Source: Natrinema salinisoli (GTDB taxonomy: Archaea > Halobacteriota > Halobacteria > Halobacteriales > Natrialbaceae). From it: a DNA stretch of 64,000 nucleotides. Position 1 is the stretch's first letter. Each line of letters starts with the position of its first letter. Position numbers and translations under genes: made by a program. The stretch lies in contig NZ_CP084469.1 in assembly GCF_020405205.1 (NCBI RefSeq), positions 1,984,001-2,048,000 on the forward strand, given 5' to 3'. Below the pieces are notes generated by a model. The model saw only the letters and a program-made list of their open reading frames with translations, searched no databases and was not told where the DNA came from. Below are positions 1 through 8,417 of this stretch, in pieces.

Positions 1-480
1 GACTGGCCCGACGAGGAGATCGAACGCTACGGCCCACCCTCGACGTCCGGCACGTTCGACTGGTTCAGGAACAACGTGATCGGCGACAGCGGGAGCCACG
101 TCACCCAGTACGAAAAGACCGAAAACGACAACGAACTCGTCCAGGGAATATCCTCGAGCGAGAACGCGATCGGCTACTTCGGCTACGCGTACTACCGAGA
201 GAACGAGGACGAACTGAAGGCGCTCGAGATCAAGGAAAGCGAAGACGACGAGTGTACCGAGCCGAGTCTGGACGCGGCCAGCGATGGCACGTATCCGATG
301 GCACGGCCGCTGTACATATACGTCAGTGAGGAGTCCCTCGACCGGGAGCCGGTCTACGACTTCGTCGAGTTCTACATCGAGCAGTCGTCGACCGATACCA
401 TCACCGACGTTGGGTACGTCCCGGCGAACGACGAGCAAGTCGAGGAGAATCTCGAGAAGCTAGAGAACGCGGCGAACTGA
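1..480 (+). CDS. pstS: Phosphate-binding protein PstS, C-terminal part
   Basis: Open frame from base 1 to a TGA at 478; the 5' end lies outside the window, so only about 159 residues are seen. The protein would be the extracytoplasmic lipoprotein that captures phosphate for the Pst ABC transporter. The visible part has the PstS-like segment ending FDWF followed by a C-terminal half that includes YFGYAYY and a terminal helix with YIEQSS. It is followed after 49 bases by pstC, then pstA and pstB, which fixes the identity better than the fragment alone. Confidence 0.9.
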   Translation, partial: DWPDEEIERYGPPSTSGTFDWFRNNVIGDSGSHVTQYEKTENDNELVQGISSSENAIGYFGYAYYRENEDELKALEIKESEDDECTEPSLDAASDGTYPMARPLYIYVSEESLDREPVYDFVEFYIEQSSTDTITDVGYVPANDEQVEENLEKLENAAN

Positions 481-529
481 TCAGGTCGAACCGAACCATT
501 CACGATGGTCACCCAACTACCCCCCGTCA

Positions 530-1471
530 ATGAGTGAGCGATCGATAGATATCGACCTGACGCGGTCATCGTCGGGTCAAGTCGTCAAAGAGCGCATTTA
601 CAAGTGGCTACTGTTCGCCTGTGCCGCGCTGACGGTCTTCGTGACTGTCGCGATCATTTACACGCTCGCGAGGGACGCGCTCACGTTCTTCAGTATGGTC
701 CCGCCTGCGGAGTTCTTCACCGAAACTGAGTGGTTCGTCCGCGGGGACGGGGGGAACTTCGGCGTCTGGCCGCTCGTGACTGCAACGCTGATAATCACCG
801 TCGTCTCGGCGATGGTGGCCGTTCCGACCGGCGTCGCAGCGGCCGTCTACCTCAGCGAGTACGCGAGCGACCGCATGCGATCGGTTCTGAAGCCGTCTCT
901 CGAAATTCTCGCGGGCATTCCGACGGTCGTCTACGGTTACCTCGCGCTTGTCTATCTGACCCCTGCACTGCAGGCGATCGGGATCCCAGTCGGTACGTTC
1001 AACCTGTTGAGCGCGTCGATTATGGTCGGGATCATGATAATCCCGATGGTGTCGTCGCTGTCCGAGGACGCGATGACATCCGTCCCCGATTCGCTCCGAC
1101 AGGCCGGCTACGGCATGGGTGCGACGAAATACGAGGTGTCGACCGGGATCGTGATTCCGGCGGCTGTCTCAGGGATCTTCTCGTCGTTCATCCTCGCGCT
1201 CTCGCGGGCGATCGGCGAGACTATGATCGTCGTCATGGCGGCCGGGCTACGGCCGCGGATGTTCGACTTCTCGAACCCGCTGAACAACCTGCTCAGTTCG
1301 GGACAGCCGATGACGGCGGGAATGGTAAACGCCGTGACGAGCGACGCGACCGGCGGCTCAGCGACGTATCTGAGCATGTTCGCACTCGGTCTGACGCTGT
1401 TCGTGATCACGTTCGCCATGAACCTCGCGAGCGACTTCGTCGCAGCACGATATCAGGAGGAGTACCAATGA
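530..1471 (+). CDS. pstC: Phosphate ABC transporter permease PstC
   Basis: A 313-residue inner-membrane permease of the MetI-like superfamily, one half of the phosphate channel. About six hydrophobic segments are visible. The cytoplasmic EAA loop that docks on PstB lies near residues 195-235 (GATKYEVSTGIVIPA, then ALSRAIGETM), characteristic of PstC/PstA. Length is normal for the family. The ATG at 530 gives an N-terminal cytoplasmic tail of about 30 residues before the first membrane helix. The stop overlaps an ATGA that opens a 12-codon mini-ORF reaching exactly to pstA. Confidence 0.95.
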   Translation: MSERSIDIDLTRSSSGQVVKERIYKWLLFACAALTVFVTVAIIYTLARDALTFFSMVPPAEFFTETEWFVRGDGGNFGVWPLVTATLIITVVSAMVAVPTGVAAAVYLSEYASDRMRSVLKPSLEILAGIPTVVYGYLALVYLTPALQAIGIPVGTFNLLSASIMVGIMIIPMVSSLSEDAMTSVPDSLRQAGYGMGATKYEVSTGIVIPAAVSGIFSSFILALSRAIGETMIVVMAAGLRPRMFDFSNPLNNLLSSGQPMTAGMVNAVTSDATGGSATYLSMFALGLTLFVITFAMNLASDFVAARYQEEYQ

Positions 1472-1505
1472 CCGCCACTGACGAACCGACGGAGGTGTAC
1501 CGATA

Positions 1506-3119
1506 ATGGCGACCGACCAGCGCACCAGCGAATGGTACGGAACGGGCGAAGCGGTTAGCCGCCTTCGCGGTCAGGCGTTCAAGTCCCTCTGTCTGGGGGC
1601 GACCCTGCTTGCCTTGCTTTCCGTCTTCGTTCTCCTCCTGTACGTCGCGAACGACGCTTTCAGACCGCTCTCAGCCGACACCGGCTGGCTGCTCACCTTC
1701 GCCGCGACGCTCCTGCTTCCGATCCTCGGCGCAACGAGCTACTACTATACTCGCGATACGCGTGCCGGTGAGACCGCGGCTATCGCACTCGGACTACCCG
1801 TCGTCTCGCTTCTGCTCACCGGCGGCGTATTCATCACGTTCGAACACATCGTCAGCGTCTATCAGTGGCTTTCGATCATCGTCGCGCTCACCGTCGCCGG
1901 CGCGGTCGTATACGCTCACAGCCGCGTTCGAACGGAGGCGAGCCTCGAGCGACTCGTCGTTCTGGTCGCGGTTCCGGCCGTCGCGCTCTATCTGATTCCC
2001 GACCTCATCCTCTCATTTCCGATGCTGCCGACCGAGTCGCTCGCATTGTTGGGTTCGTTCGTCGTGCCGGTCGCGCTCGCCGTCGGTTGGTTCGTTTGGA
2101 GACGGCGCGAGAACGAACGTGCCGGAGTGATCGCCGCGGCCCTGACACTGCTCACTGCCGCGGTCGGGCTGGGGGTCGCCCCGGTCGTCGGCATCAGTCC
2201 GTTCGTCTGGATGCTACTGGTCGTCGTCACTGTCGTCCCCGTCTCCCTCTACGTCGAGAGCGTCGTCCGCCGCGGGACCGGCACCAGTGGACTCGCGTTC
2301 CCGGTCCTCGTCGCCGGTGGAATCGCCGCCGGCATCTTCCTCACAGACGCGTTCGGATTCGCCGGCCCCGATCTGTGGCTCGACTGGAGTTTCCTCACGA
2401 GCTCACCGTCGCGAACGCCCGAAGACGCAGGCTTCTATCCGCCGCTCGTCGGCTCGGTGATGATGTTGCTGGTCATCGTCGTCTCCGCGTTCCCCGTCGG
2501 CGTCGGTGCAGCTATCTACCTCGAGGAGTACGCGCCTGATCGGGGACGATTGGGCCGGATCGTCGACCTGATTGAAGTTAACATCGGAAATCTCGCCGGC
2601 GTTCCGTCGGTCGTCTACGGTGTACTCGGACTCGCGCTGTTCATTCGGCAAGGAGGACTCGGGTCCGGAACCGCGCTCGTCGGCGGATTTACCGTCGGAC
2701 TGCTTATCCTCCCGATCGTCATCATCTCCTCGCAAGAAGCGATCCGCGCCGTCCCCGACTCGATGCGACAGGCGTCGTACGGAATGGGCGCGACCAAGTG
2801 GCAGACGACTCGCAACGTCGTCCTGCCGGAGGCACTCCCGGGGATCATGACGGGCAACATCCTCGCGATGGGACGGGCGATCGGTGAGACGGCACCGCTG
2901 CTCATCATCGGCGCACCGGCGGTCGTTCGGATCGCCCCGAGTTCGTTCACCAGCAAATTTAGCGCGATGCCCCGCCAAATCTACACCTGGTCGAGCGAGA
3001 TCGACGCAGCGTTCCAACACGGCGTTCTCGCGGCCGGCGTCATGACGTTACTGGTCGTCCTCCTCCTGATGAACGGCGCTGCCATCATCATCCGCAACAA
3101 GTATCAACGCAGGGACTGA
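1506..3119 (+). CDS. pstA: Phosphate ABC transporter permease PstA
   Basis: A 537-residue partner of PstC. The C-terminal ~230 residues carry the MetI-like permease domain with an EAA loop (GATKWQTTRNVVLPEALPG, then GRAIGETAP). The N-terminal ~290 residues add several extra hydrophobic segments, so it is much longer than bacterial PstA (about 290 residues), as is usual in haloarchaea. The start is the ATG in TAATG at 1504-1508, where TAA closes a 12-codon frame that begins at 1468 inside the pstC stop. That arrangement suggests translational coupling of pstC and pstA. pstB follows 3 bases later. Confidence 0.93.
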   Translation: MATDQRTSEWYGTGEAVSRLRGQAFKSLCLGATLLALLSVFVLLLYVANDAFRPLSADTGWLLTFAATLLLPILGATSYYYTRDTRAGETAAIALGLPVVSLLLTGGVFITFEHIVSVYQWLSIIVALTVAGAVVYAHSRVRTEASLERLVVLVAVPAVALYLIPDLILSFPMLPTESLALLGSFVVPVALAVGWFVWRRRENERAGVIAAALTLLTAAVGLGVAPVVGISPFVWMLLVVVTVVPVSLYVESVVRRGTGTSGLAFPVLVAGGIAAGIFLTDAFGFAGPDLWLDWSFLTSSPSRTPEDAGFYPPLVGSVMMLLVIVVSAFPVGVGAAIYLEEYAPDRGRLGRIVDLIEVNIGNLAGVPSVVYGVLGLALFIRQGGLGSGTALVGGFTVGLLILPIVIISSQEAIRAVPDSMRQASYGMGATKWQTTRNVVLPEALPGIMTGNILAMGRAIGETAPLLIIGAPAVVRIAPSSFTSKFSAMPRQIYTWSSEIDAAFQHGVLAAGVMTLLVVLLLMNGAAIIIRNKYQRRD

Positions 3120-3122
3120 CCC

Positions 3123-4046
3123 ATGACACAAGATCCAATGACCGACTCGGACAGCGGTACTGACACCCAAGCGACCGACGGGGGGCGCGAGAGCCTCGCA
3201 AGTAACGACCTCGAGGGATCCGATCCAACGACCGAACCGCTCGTCGATTCGTCGATCGACGTCGACGGTCGTACGAGTTCGTCCGGCGACGCAACTCGAG
3301 CAGTGATCGAATCACGAGACCTCGACGTGTTCTACGACGACGAACAGGCGCTACAATCGATCGACATCGAAATCCCGGCCGAGAAAGTGACGGCGATTAT
3401 CGGTCCGTCCGGCTGTGGGAAATCGACCTTCCTGCGGTGTATCAATCGGATGAACGATCTCGTCGACGCCGCGCGGGTCGAAGGCGAACTCCTCTTCGAA
3501 GGAAAGAACGTCTACGACGACGACGTCGATCCGGTCGTCCTCCGACGAAAGATCGGCATGGTGTTTCAGGCACCGAACCCGTTCCCGAAGAGCATCTACA
3601 ACAACGTCACCTACGGGCTGGAGGTTCAGGGAACCGAGGGCGATTACGACGAAATCGTCGAAAACGCGCTCCGTCGAGCCGCGCTCTGGGACGAAGTCAA
3701 AGATCAACTCGACTCGAGCGGGCTGGACCTCTCGGGCGGCCAACAACAGCGGCTCTGTATCGCGCGAGCGATCGCGCCTGATCCGGACGTAATCTTGATG
3801 GACGAGCCGGCCTCCGCGCTGGACCCGGTCGCGACCTCGAAGATCGAGGACCTCATCGAGGACCTCGCCGAGGAGTATACGGTCATCATCGTCACGCACA
3901 ACATGCAGCAGGCGGCCCGGATCTCGGACAAGACCGCGGTCTTCCTGACCGGCGGGGAACTCGTCGAGTTCGACGACACCAACAAGATCTTCGAGAATCC
4001 CGAGCACGACCGCGTCGAGGACTACATTACCGGCAAGTTCGGGTGA
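3123..4046 (+). CDS. pstB: Phosphate ABC transporter ATP-binding protein PstB
   Basis: A 307-residue ATPase that powers phosphate import. Walker A is GPSGCGKST (residues 94-102). The ABC signature is LSGGQQQR, followed by Walker B ending ILMDEP and the switch histidine in IIVTHNMQ. The first ~60 residues are acidic, low-complexity and probably disordered; a second ATG at 3138 would remove five of them. The core from residue 61 matches the usual ~250-residue PstB. The gene starts just after the pstA stop, so the four pst genes form one transcription unit. Confidence 0.95.
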   Translation: MTQDPMTDSDSGTDTQATDGGRESLASNDLEGSDPTTEPLVDSSIDVDGRTSSSGDATRAVIESRDLDVFYDDEQALQSIDIEIPAEKVTAIIGPSGCGKSTFLRCINRMNDLVDAARVEGELLFEGKNVYDDDVDPVVLRRKIGMVFQAPNPFPKSIYNNVTYGLEVQGTEGDYDEIVENALRRAALWDEVKDQLDSSGLDLSGGQQQRLCIARAIAPDPDVILMDEPASALDPVATSKIEDLIEDLAEEYTVIIVTHNMQQAARISDKTAVFLTGGELVEFDDTNKIFENPEHDRVEDYITGKFG

Positions 4047-4227
4047 TGCGAATCGTCGCGTCCCGTCGCGTTGCTGGTCGGTCGGATTGATATACCGTCG
4101 CGTTCGGTTGCCGTACATATCTTCCTACTATTAAACCGCGTAGCCGTGAGAGACGGTACAGAAAGTGTTATAGTATGATTTATCGACCATATGATTCATT
4201 ATTCGACGCATCATGTATTGAAAGACG

Positions 4228-4719
4228 ATGGTCGCCGACGGGGTGCACATTCTTTTCAGTCTGGCACTGGTGTTGCTACTGTTCCGGTCGAACCGGCCCG
4301 AGCCGTACCTCGTCACGGCGCTCGCGGCCGCTTTTCCCGATATCGATATCGTACTGTTTCCGCTACTGGCGGATTTCGGGTACGAAACGGGCATCCTGTG
4401 GAGTCACCGGGCGCTGACACACTCGCTTTTGGCTGGCGTCGTCGTGGTCGGTCTGCTCTCGGTATTCGGTCCCTGGCGAGCCGCCGCCGTCGGGTTCGGT
4501 TCCCACATCCTGATGGATCTCCTGAGCGGTGGTGTTCGACTGTTCGCCCCTCTCGACGCCACCCTGTACGGGCTGTCGATCGATTGGTTACTCTTGAACA
4601 TGCTGACGTCGATCTTCGCGGTAACCGTCCTTCTGGGCGGTCTGTTCGGTATGAAATACGATTTCGGGCCGCGGGGATACCCGCGGTCTCCGAAAACCGC
4701 ACTCGAGCGGTTTCGGTAA
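4228..4719 (+). CDS. YdjM-type membrane-bound metal-dependent hydrolase
   Basis: A 163-residue membrane protein of the LexA-binding/YdjM (DUF457) type. Diagnostic motifs are AAFPDIDI near residue 34, SHRALTHS near residue 60 and GSHILMDLLSGG near residue 95; the conserved His and Asp residues would bind a metal. Three to four hydrophobic segments are visible. Substrate is unknown for the family. It sits between pstB and phoU, but its own upstream AT-rich stretch (TATAGT/TTTATC near 4170) and the 181-base gap suggest separate transcription, so a role in phosphate metabolism should not be assumed. Confidence 0.8.
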   Translation: MVADGVHILFSLALVLLLFRSNRPEPYLVTALAAAFPDIDIVLFPLLADFGYETGILWSHRALTHSLLAGVVVVGLLSVFGPWRAAAVGFGSHILMDLLSGGVRLFAPLDATLYGLSIDWLLLNMLTSIFAVTVLLGGLFGMKYDFGPRGYPRSPKTALERFR

Positions 4720-4791
4720 CCGTCCTCGTCGATCGACTCGCGACGGTGCATCTCACGCCGTAGGCGGCGAGAGAGGGGTTCGCACGCAGTC

Positions 4792-4797
4792 TTTATC
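4792..4797 (+). promoter_or_regulatory. TATA box of phoU
   Basis: TTTATC lies 28 bases before the phoU ATG at 4822, the distance expected for a leaderless haloarchaeal transcript. There is no Shine-Dalgarno sequence immediately before that ATG. Confidence 0.5.
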
Positions 4798-4821
4798 AGG
4801 GACGAGCGAGCTTTCAACAGT

Positions 4822-5493
4822 ATGGCCAGACAATCGTATCAGGACAAGCTCACGGAAGTCCGTGAGGACGTTCTCTACATGAGCGAGGTCGTCATGGAAC
4901 GGCTTCGGATGGGACTCGACGCACTCGAGCAGAAAGACGACGAACTCGCCCGCGAAGTGATCGAGGGCGACGGCGAGATCAACCGAATGTATCTCGACCT
5001 CGAGCAGGACTGTATCGATCTGCTCGCCCTCCAGCAGCCGGTCGCGAGCGACCTGCGATTCATCGCGGCGTCGTTCAAGATCATCACCGACCTCGAGCGG
5101 ATCGCCGACCTCGCGACCAACCTCGGCGAGTACACGCTCGACGCCGAACGCGACCTGTTCCCGGACGTCGACGTCCAGGAGATGGGGGAGCTGACGCTGG
5201 ACATGCTCGAGGACGCGATGATCGCCTACGACACCGAGAACACCGACAGCTGTCGGGAATTAGCTGCCCGCGACGACGAACTCGACCAGTTCGCCGAACG
5301 GGCGAGCGAGATCGTCGTCCGGGACCTCATCGAGCGCGAACTCGAGTCGGCCGACGAGGTCGAACAGATCCTGCAGGACGTCTCGCGGCTCCTGTTGACG
5401 ATCCGCGACCTCGAGCGCGTCGGCGATCACACGGTCAACATCGCTGCGCGGACGCTCTACATGGTCGAGAACGACGACGAGCTCATCTACTGA
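4822..5493 (+). CDS. phoU: Phosphate-signalling regulator PhoU
   Basis: A 223-residue helical protein with the two-repeat PhoU fold. The two metal-binding-type motifs are visible: DLRFIAASFKIITDLERIAD in the first repeat (residues ~75-95) and the related LLTIRDLERVGDHTVNIA near residues 190-207. In the family, PhoU restrains the Pst transporter when phosphate is plentiful. Length is typical. It lies just past pstSCAB but has its own TATA box, so it can probably be expressed independently of the transporter. Confidence 0.93.
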   Translation: MARQSYQDKLTEVREDVLYMSEVVMERLRMGLDALEQKDDELAREVIEGDGEINRMYLDLEQDCIDLLALQQPVASDLRFIAASFKIITDLERIADLATNLGEYTLDAERDLFPDVDVQEMGELTLDMLEDAMIAYDTENTDSCRELAARDDELDQFAERASEIVVRDLIERELESADEVEQILQDVSRLLLTIRDLERVGDHTVNIAARTLYMVENDDELIY

Positions 5494-5538
5494 TACGTCC
5501 CGTCTCGAAGGCTGTGCACCGGCAGTCGCGAAAGACAG

Positions 5539-6192
5539 TTACCCGGTCGTTTCGTTTTCACTCTCGTTCTCGGTTTCGTTGCCTGTCTCGTTGCCGGTTT
5601 CGTTGCCAGTTTCGTTGCCGGTTTCGTTACCGGTCTCGTTACCCTCGGTCTCGTTGCCACCGCCACCGCTACCGCCTTCGACCTGGAACTCGCCGCGCAT
5701 CTGGGACGCGTGCGGCTGGCAGACGTACTCGGCCATTTCGCTGCTCACCGTAATGTCCAGCATCTGGCTGTCGTCGGGCTCGGAGACCACTTCAGTCTGG
5801 AGGTCGTCGATTACTTCGTCGTTCTCGTTGCGGATCTCTATGTTGTGGGGCTGGCCGTTGCCTTCCGTCCAGCCGATCGTGTAGTCCTCACCCTCTTGCA
5901 GGATGAGCGTCGGGTTCTCCATCCCCTCGATATCGGACGGCGCGAGGCCTTCCCAGTGGCTGGTCTGGCCGCTGAACTCGATCGTCGTACCGGGTTCGAT
6001 TTCGACGCCACTGCCAGCGTCGCCGTTGCCGCCGCCGTTACCGCTCTCGTTTCCGTTACCACCGTTACCGCCGTTACCGCCGTTACCACCGTTACCACCG
6101 CCACCACCGCAGCCTGCGATGAACGCTGTTGATGCCGCGGCACCTGTCACCTGAAGCATTCTCCGTCGGGATAACCGATCGTCTCGTGCCAT
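5539..6192 (-). CDS. Halocyanin-like blue copper lipoprotein
   Basis: A 217-residue exported electron carrier. The start at 6192 gives a twin-arginine N-terminus (SRRRML) and a lipobox ending FIAGC, so it should be Tat-exported and lipid-anchored. A Gly/Asn-rich linker follows. The cupredoxin domain then carries the type 1 copper ligands: His in QPHNIEI, then Cys, His and Met in YVCQPHASQM. The C-terminus ends in about eight NETG/NETE repeats, a likely spacer that could also carry N-glycans (N-x-T sequons). It lies next to the ETF operon and could act in the same respiratory electron flow, which is inference. Confidence 0.88.
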   Translation of the reverse strand: MARDDRLSRRRMLQVTGAAASTAFIAGCGGGGGNGGNGGNGGNGGNGNESGNGGGNGDAGSGVEIEPGTTIEFSGQTSHWEGLAPSDIEGMENPTLILQEGEDYTIGWTEGNGQPHNIEIRNENDEVIDDLQTEVVSEPDDSQMLDITVSSEMAEYVCQPHASQMRGEFQVEGGSGGGGNETEGNETGNETGNETGNETGNETGNETENESENETTG

Positions 6193-6331
6193 CAGGTTGA
6201 CTTTGTGCCCAACAGGAATAGCCACATACCCGTCACCTGCGTGGCAGTCAAGTACGGGTCGGTCTGCGTCGCGTGTATCCCGATATTCAGTTCCGGATCC
6301 TCGTCGCCGGGCAGCTTCGGAGCCCGAGCCG

Positions 6332-6742
6332 TCACTCGTCCACTGCCGCGGTCGCCGATTCGCGCTCGGGGACACACGTCAGCAGTTGGGCGGTGTCGAC
6401 GATGTTTCGCGTCTCGAGTAACAGCTCCGCCGCCTCGCGAACGGTGAATTCCGCCTCGATATCGACGCCGTGACAGACCGCGTAACACTCGAGCCAGTGA
6501 TTCATCGCGTTCTCGAGGGCGGCGAATTCGGCGTCGGTAAACGGAACCAAGCGACCGCCGGTCCGAGCGTCGACGTAGAGCCCCACGGCCTGGCCCGCCC
6601 CGTCCCGGAGGTACGCGTCCGCCTCGTCGGGGGTGGCGGGAACATTCGTCTCGTCATCCGACCGGCCGGCGGTTTCGAGCGCGGCTCGCTCGCGCTCGGC
6701 GCGGCGAGCGAGGGCGGCGATTCGGGGGCTGTACCGGCTCAT
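6332..6742 (-). CDS. Conserved small protein at the end of the ETF operon
   Basis: A 136-residue soluble acidic protein with no motif I recognise. It begins MSRYSPRIAALARRAE and contains a helical segment with NHWLECYAVCHGVD and a C-terminal helix. The start at 6742 lies one base past the end of fixC, so it is the last gene of the etfB-etfA-fixC transcription unit. Linkage suggests a job with the electron-transfer flavoprotein complex, but nothing in the sequence shows what it is. Confidence 0.75.
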   Translation of the reverse strand: MSRYSPRIAALARRAERERAALETAGRSDDETNVPATPDEADAYLRDGAGQAVGLYVDARTGGRLVPFTDAEFAALENAMNHWLECYAVCHGVDIEAEFTVREAAELLLETRNIVDTAQLLTCVPERESATAAVDE

Positions 6743-6743
6743 G

Positions 6744-8417
6744 TCACCCCTCGCGGTACTCGACGCCCTTGCCGCCCCGAGGGTGTTCCCACTCGGTGTC
6801 GGCGACGACCGCACAGGTCCCACACTCGACGCAGGGCTGGGTGTCGAGGCTGACGAGCGTCTCTTCGGTACCGTTGGTCTTGACCGCCTCCGAACGGTAG
6901 CAGCCACCGCCGAAGTCCCGCGCACTGACCGGGCACGCACTGACGGCCGCCCCGCTCGCGGCGGCGGACGCGTCCCTGAGTTCGATGTGCGGATTCCCCA
7001 CGTCGGTGTCGTACGTGAGGTCGCCGATGCGCTCCGCGAGGGTCGGCGGTTCGATCTCGTTCTCCCAGTAAACGGTCTTCCCGTGCTCCTCGGCGATCAA
7101 CGTCGGCAGGGAGACGTAGCCGGTCTTCGTGTCGGGCAGCATCGACACCAGGAACGGCGAGTTGTACGCCCGCTGGAGCAGCCGGTCCGCGATCGGGTTG
7201 CCGACCGCGAGCGATCCGAGCCGCGAATCGAGGACCCGCTCGACCGCGTTCGTCACGGCGTCGTGCTCGCCGACGGTCCGGGTGAGTTCGTATCGACGAG
7301 GACGGAGTTTGTCCATCGTGCCGGAGTCCTCGAGCAGCTTCGTGTAGCGGCGGCCGGCGGCCTCGGGATCGGTGTTGCCGCGGGTCACCGCGAACGCGTC
7401 GGCCGCGAGCGCGCCGGCGGTGACGGCGTGGTTCATCCCCTTGATGATCGGCCCCTGTGCCTGCATCTGGCCGGCGGCGTCGCCGACGAGGACGAGCCGG
7501 TCTCGGTACGGTTCGCGATGAGCGACCTTCTTCGAGTCGGGAACGAGCTTCGCCGCGTACTCGCGCTCGCGGTACTCGTTTTTGAACCAGCCCGCGAGCA
7601 GCGGATGGGTCAGCAGCGCGTCGAGCAGTTCGTGCGGTTCGGCCTCCTGCTCGACGAGGCTGTCGAGGTGGAAGACCGTCCCGATCGAGAGCGAGTCCTC
7701 GTTGGTATACAGGAAGCCGCCGCCGCGGACGTCCTCGAAGAGATCGCCCGAGAACAGGTGTGCAGCGCCCTCGTCCGGGTCGATGTCGAACCGGTCGTCG
7801 ATCGCGTCCGGATCCATGTCCACGACGGCCTTGACGCCCTGGAACCACTCGTCGGGCTCTTCCCAGTCCATCAGTCCGGCGTCGCGAGCGAGCTCGGAGT
7901 TGACGCCGTCGGCCGCGACGATCAGGTCGGCCGTGATAGGGTCGAGTTCGTCGCAGGTCACGCCGACGATCTCCCCGTCCTCTCTGAGCAGGCCGTTCAC
8001 TCGGACGTTCGTCAGCACCCCGCCGCCAGTCTCGCTGGTCTTCTCGTGGACTCGCCGCTCGAGCCACGAGTCCATCTCTCGGCGGAGCACGGCGTCACAC
8101 CACTCGGTGTCGTGCTCGTGGAGGTCGCCCAGGTCGTAGGTCTTGACCGAATTTCCGGCCACGTTGTGGATGTAGTAGTCCGTCACGGGGCGCTCCGTCG
8201 CTTCCTCGCGGACGCCGTCGAAGAGGTCCTCGAGCGTGTACGGGGCGGAGTCCTCGGCGTAGAGCAGCCCGCCGGAGACGTTCTTCGAGCCCGCTTCGGT
8301 GCCGCGCTCGAGGACCAGCGTCTCGACGCCGTGATCGGCAAGCCGCGCCGCCGCCGCGGCTCCGCCGGGGCCACAGCCGACGACGACGGCCTCGTAGTGT
8401 TCGTAGTCGTCAGTCAT
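6744..8417 (-). CDS. fixC: FixC-type ETF:quinone oxidoreductase with FixX-like ferredoxin tail
   Basis: A 557-residue flavoprotein that would take electrons from ETF and pass them to menaquinone at the membrane. The N-terminus has a Rossmann FAD motif (VVVGCGPGGAAAAARLA). The long middle region fits the geranylgeranyl-reductase/FixC family, with a second FAD-contact segment LVLVGDAAGQ near residue 305. The last ~70 residues hold cysteines arranged CPVSA...CYRS...CVECGTC followed by EWEHPRGGKG, resembling FixX and the iron-sulfur end of ETF-QO. Thus FixC and FixX look fused. The start at 8417 was chosen because the longer frame upstream is antisense-type Arg/Ser-rich sequence; it overlaps the etfA stop by 8 bases. 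Confidence 0.88.
   Translation of the reverse strand: MTDDYEHYEAVVVGCGPGGAAAAARLADHGVETLVLERGTEAGSKNVSGGLLYAEDSAPYTLEDLFDGVREEATERPVTDYYIHNVAGNSVKTYDLGDLHEHDTEWCDAVLRREMDSWLERRVHEKTSETGGGVLTNVRVNGLLREDGEIVGVTCDELDPITADLIVAADGVNSELARDAGLMDWEEPDEWFQGVKAVVDMDPDAIDDRFDIDPDEGAAHLFSGDLFEDVRGGGFLYTNEDSLSIGTVFHLDSLVEQEAEPHELLDALLTHPLLAGWFKNEYREREYAAKLVPDSKKVAHREPYRDRLVLVGDAAGQMQAQGPIIKGMNHAVTAGALAADAFAVTRGNTDPEAAGRRYTKLLEDSGTMDKLRPRRYELTRTVGEHDAVTNAVERVLDSRLGSLAVGNPIADRLLQRAYNSPFLVSMLPDTKTGYVSLPTLIAEEHGKTVYWENEIEPPTLAERIGDLTYDTDVGNPHIELRDASAAASGAAVSACPVSARDFGGGCYRSEAVKTNGTEETLVSLDTQPCVECGTCAVVADTEWEHPRGGKGVEYREG

Noticed and set aside
5539-5660. Short tandem repeats resembling a CRISPR or satellite
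   Set aside because: They code the NETG/NETE tail of the halocyanin with a 12-base period and no spacers.
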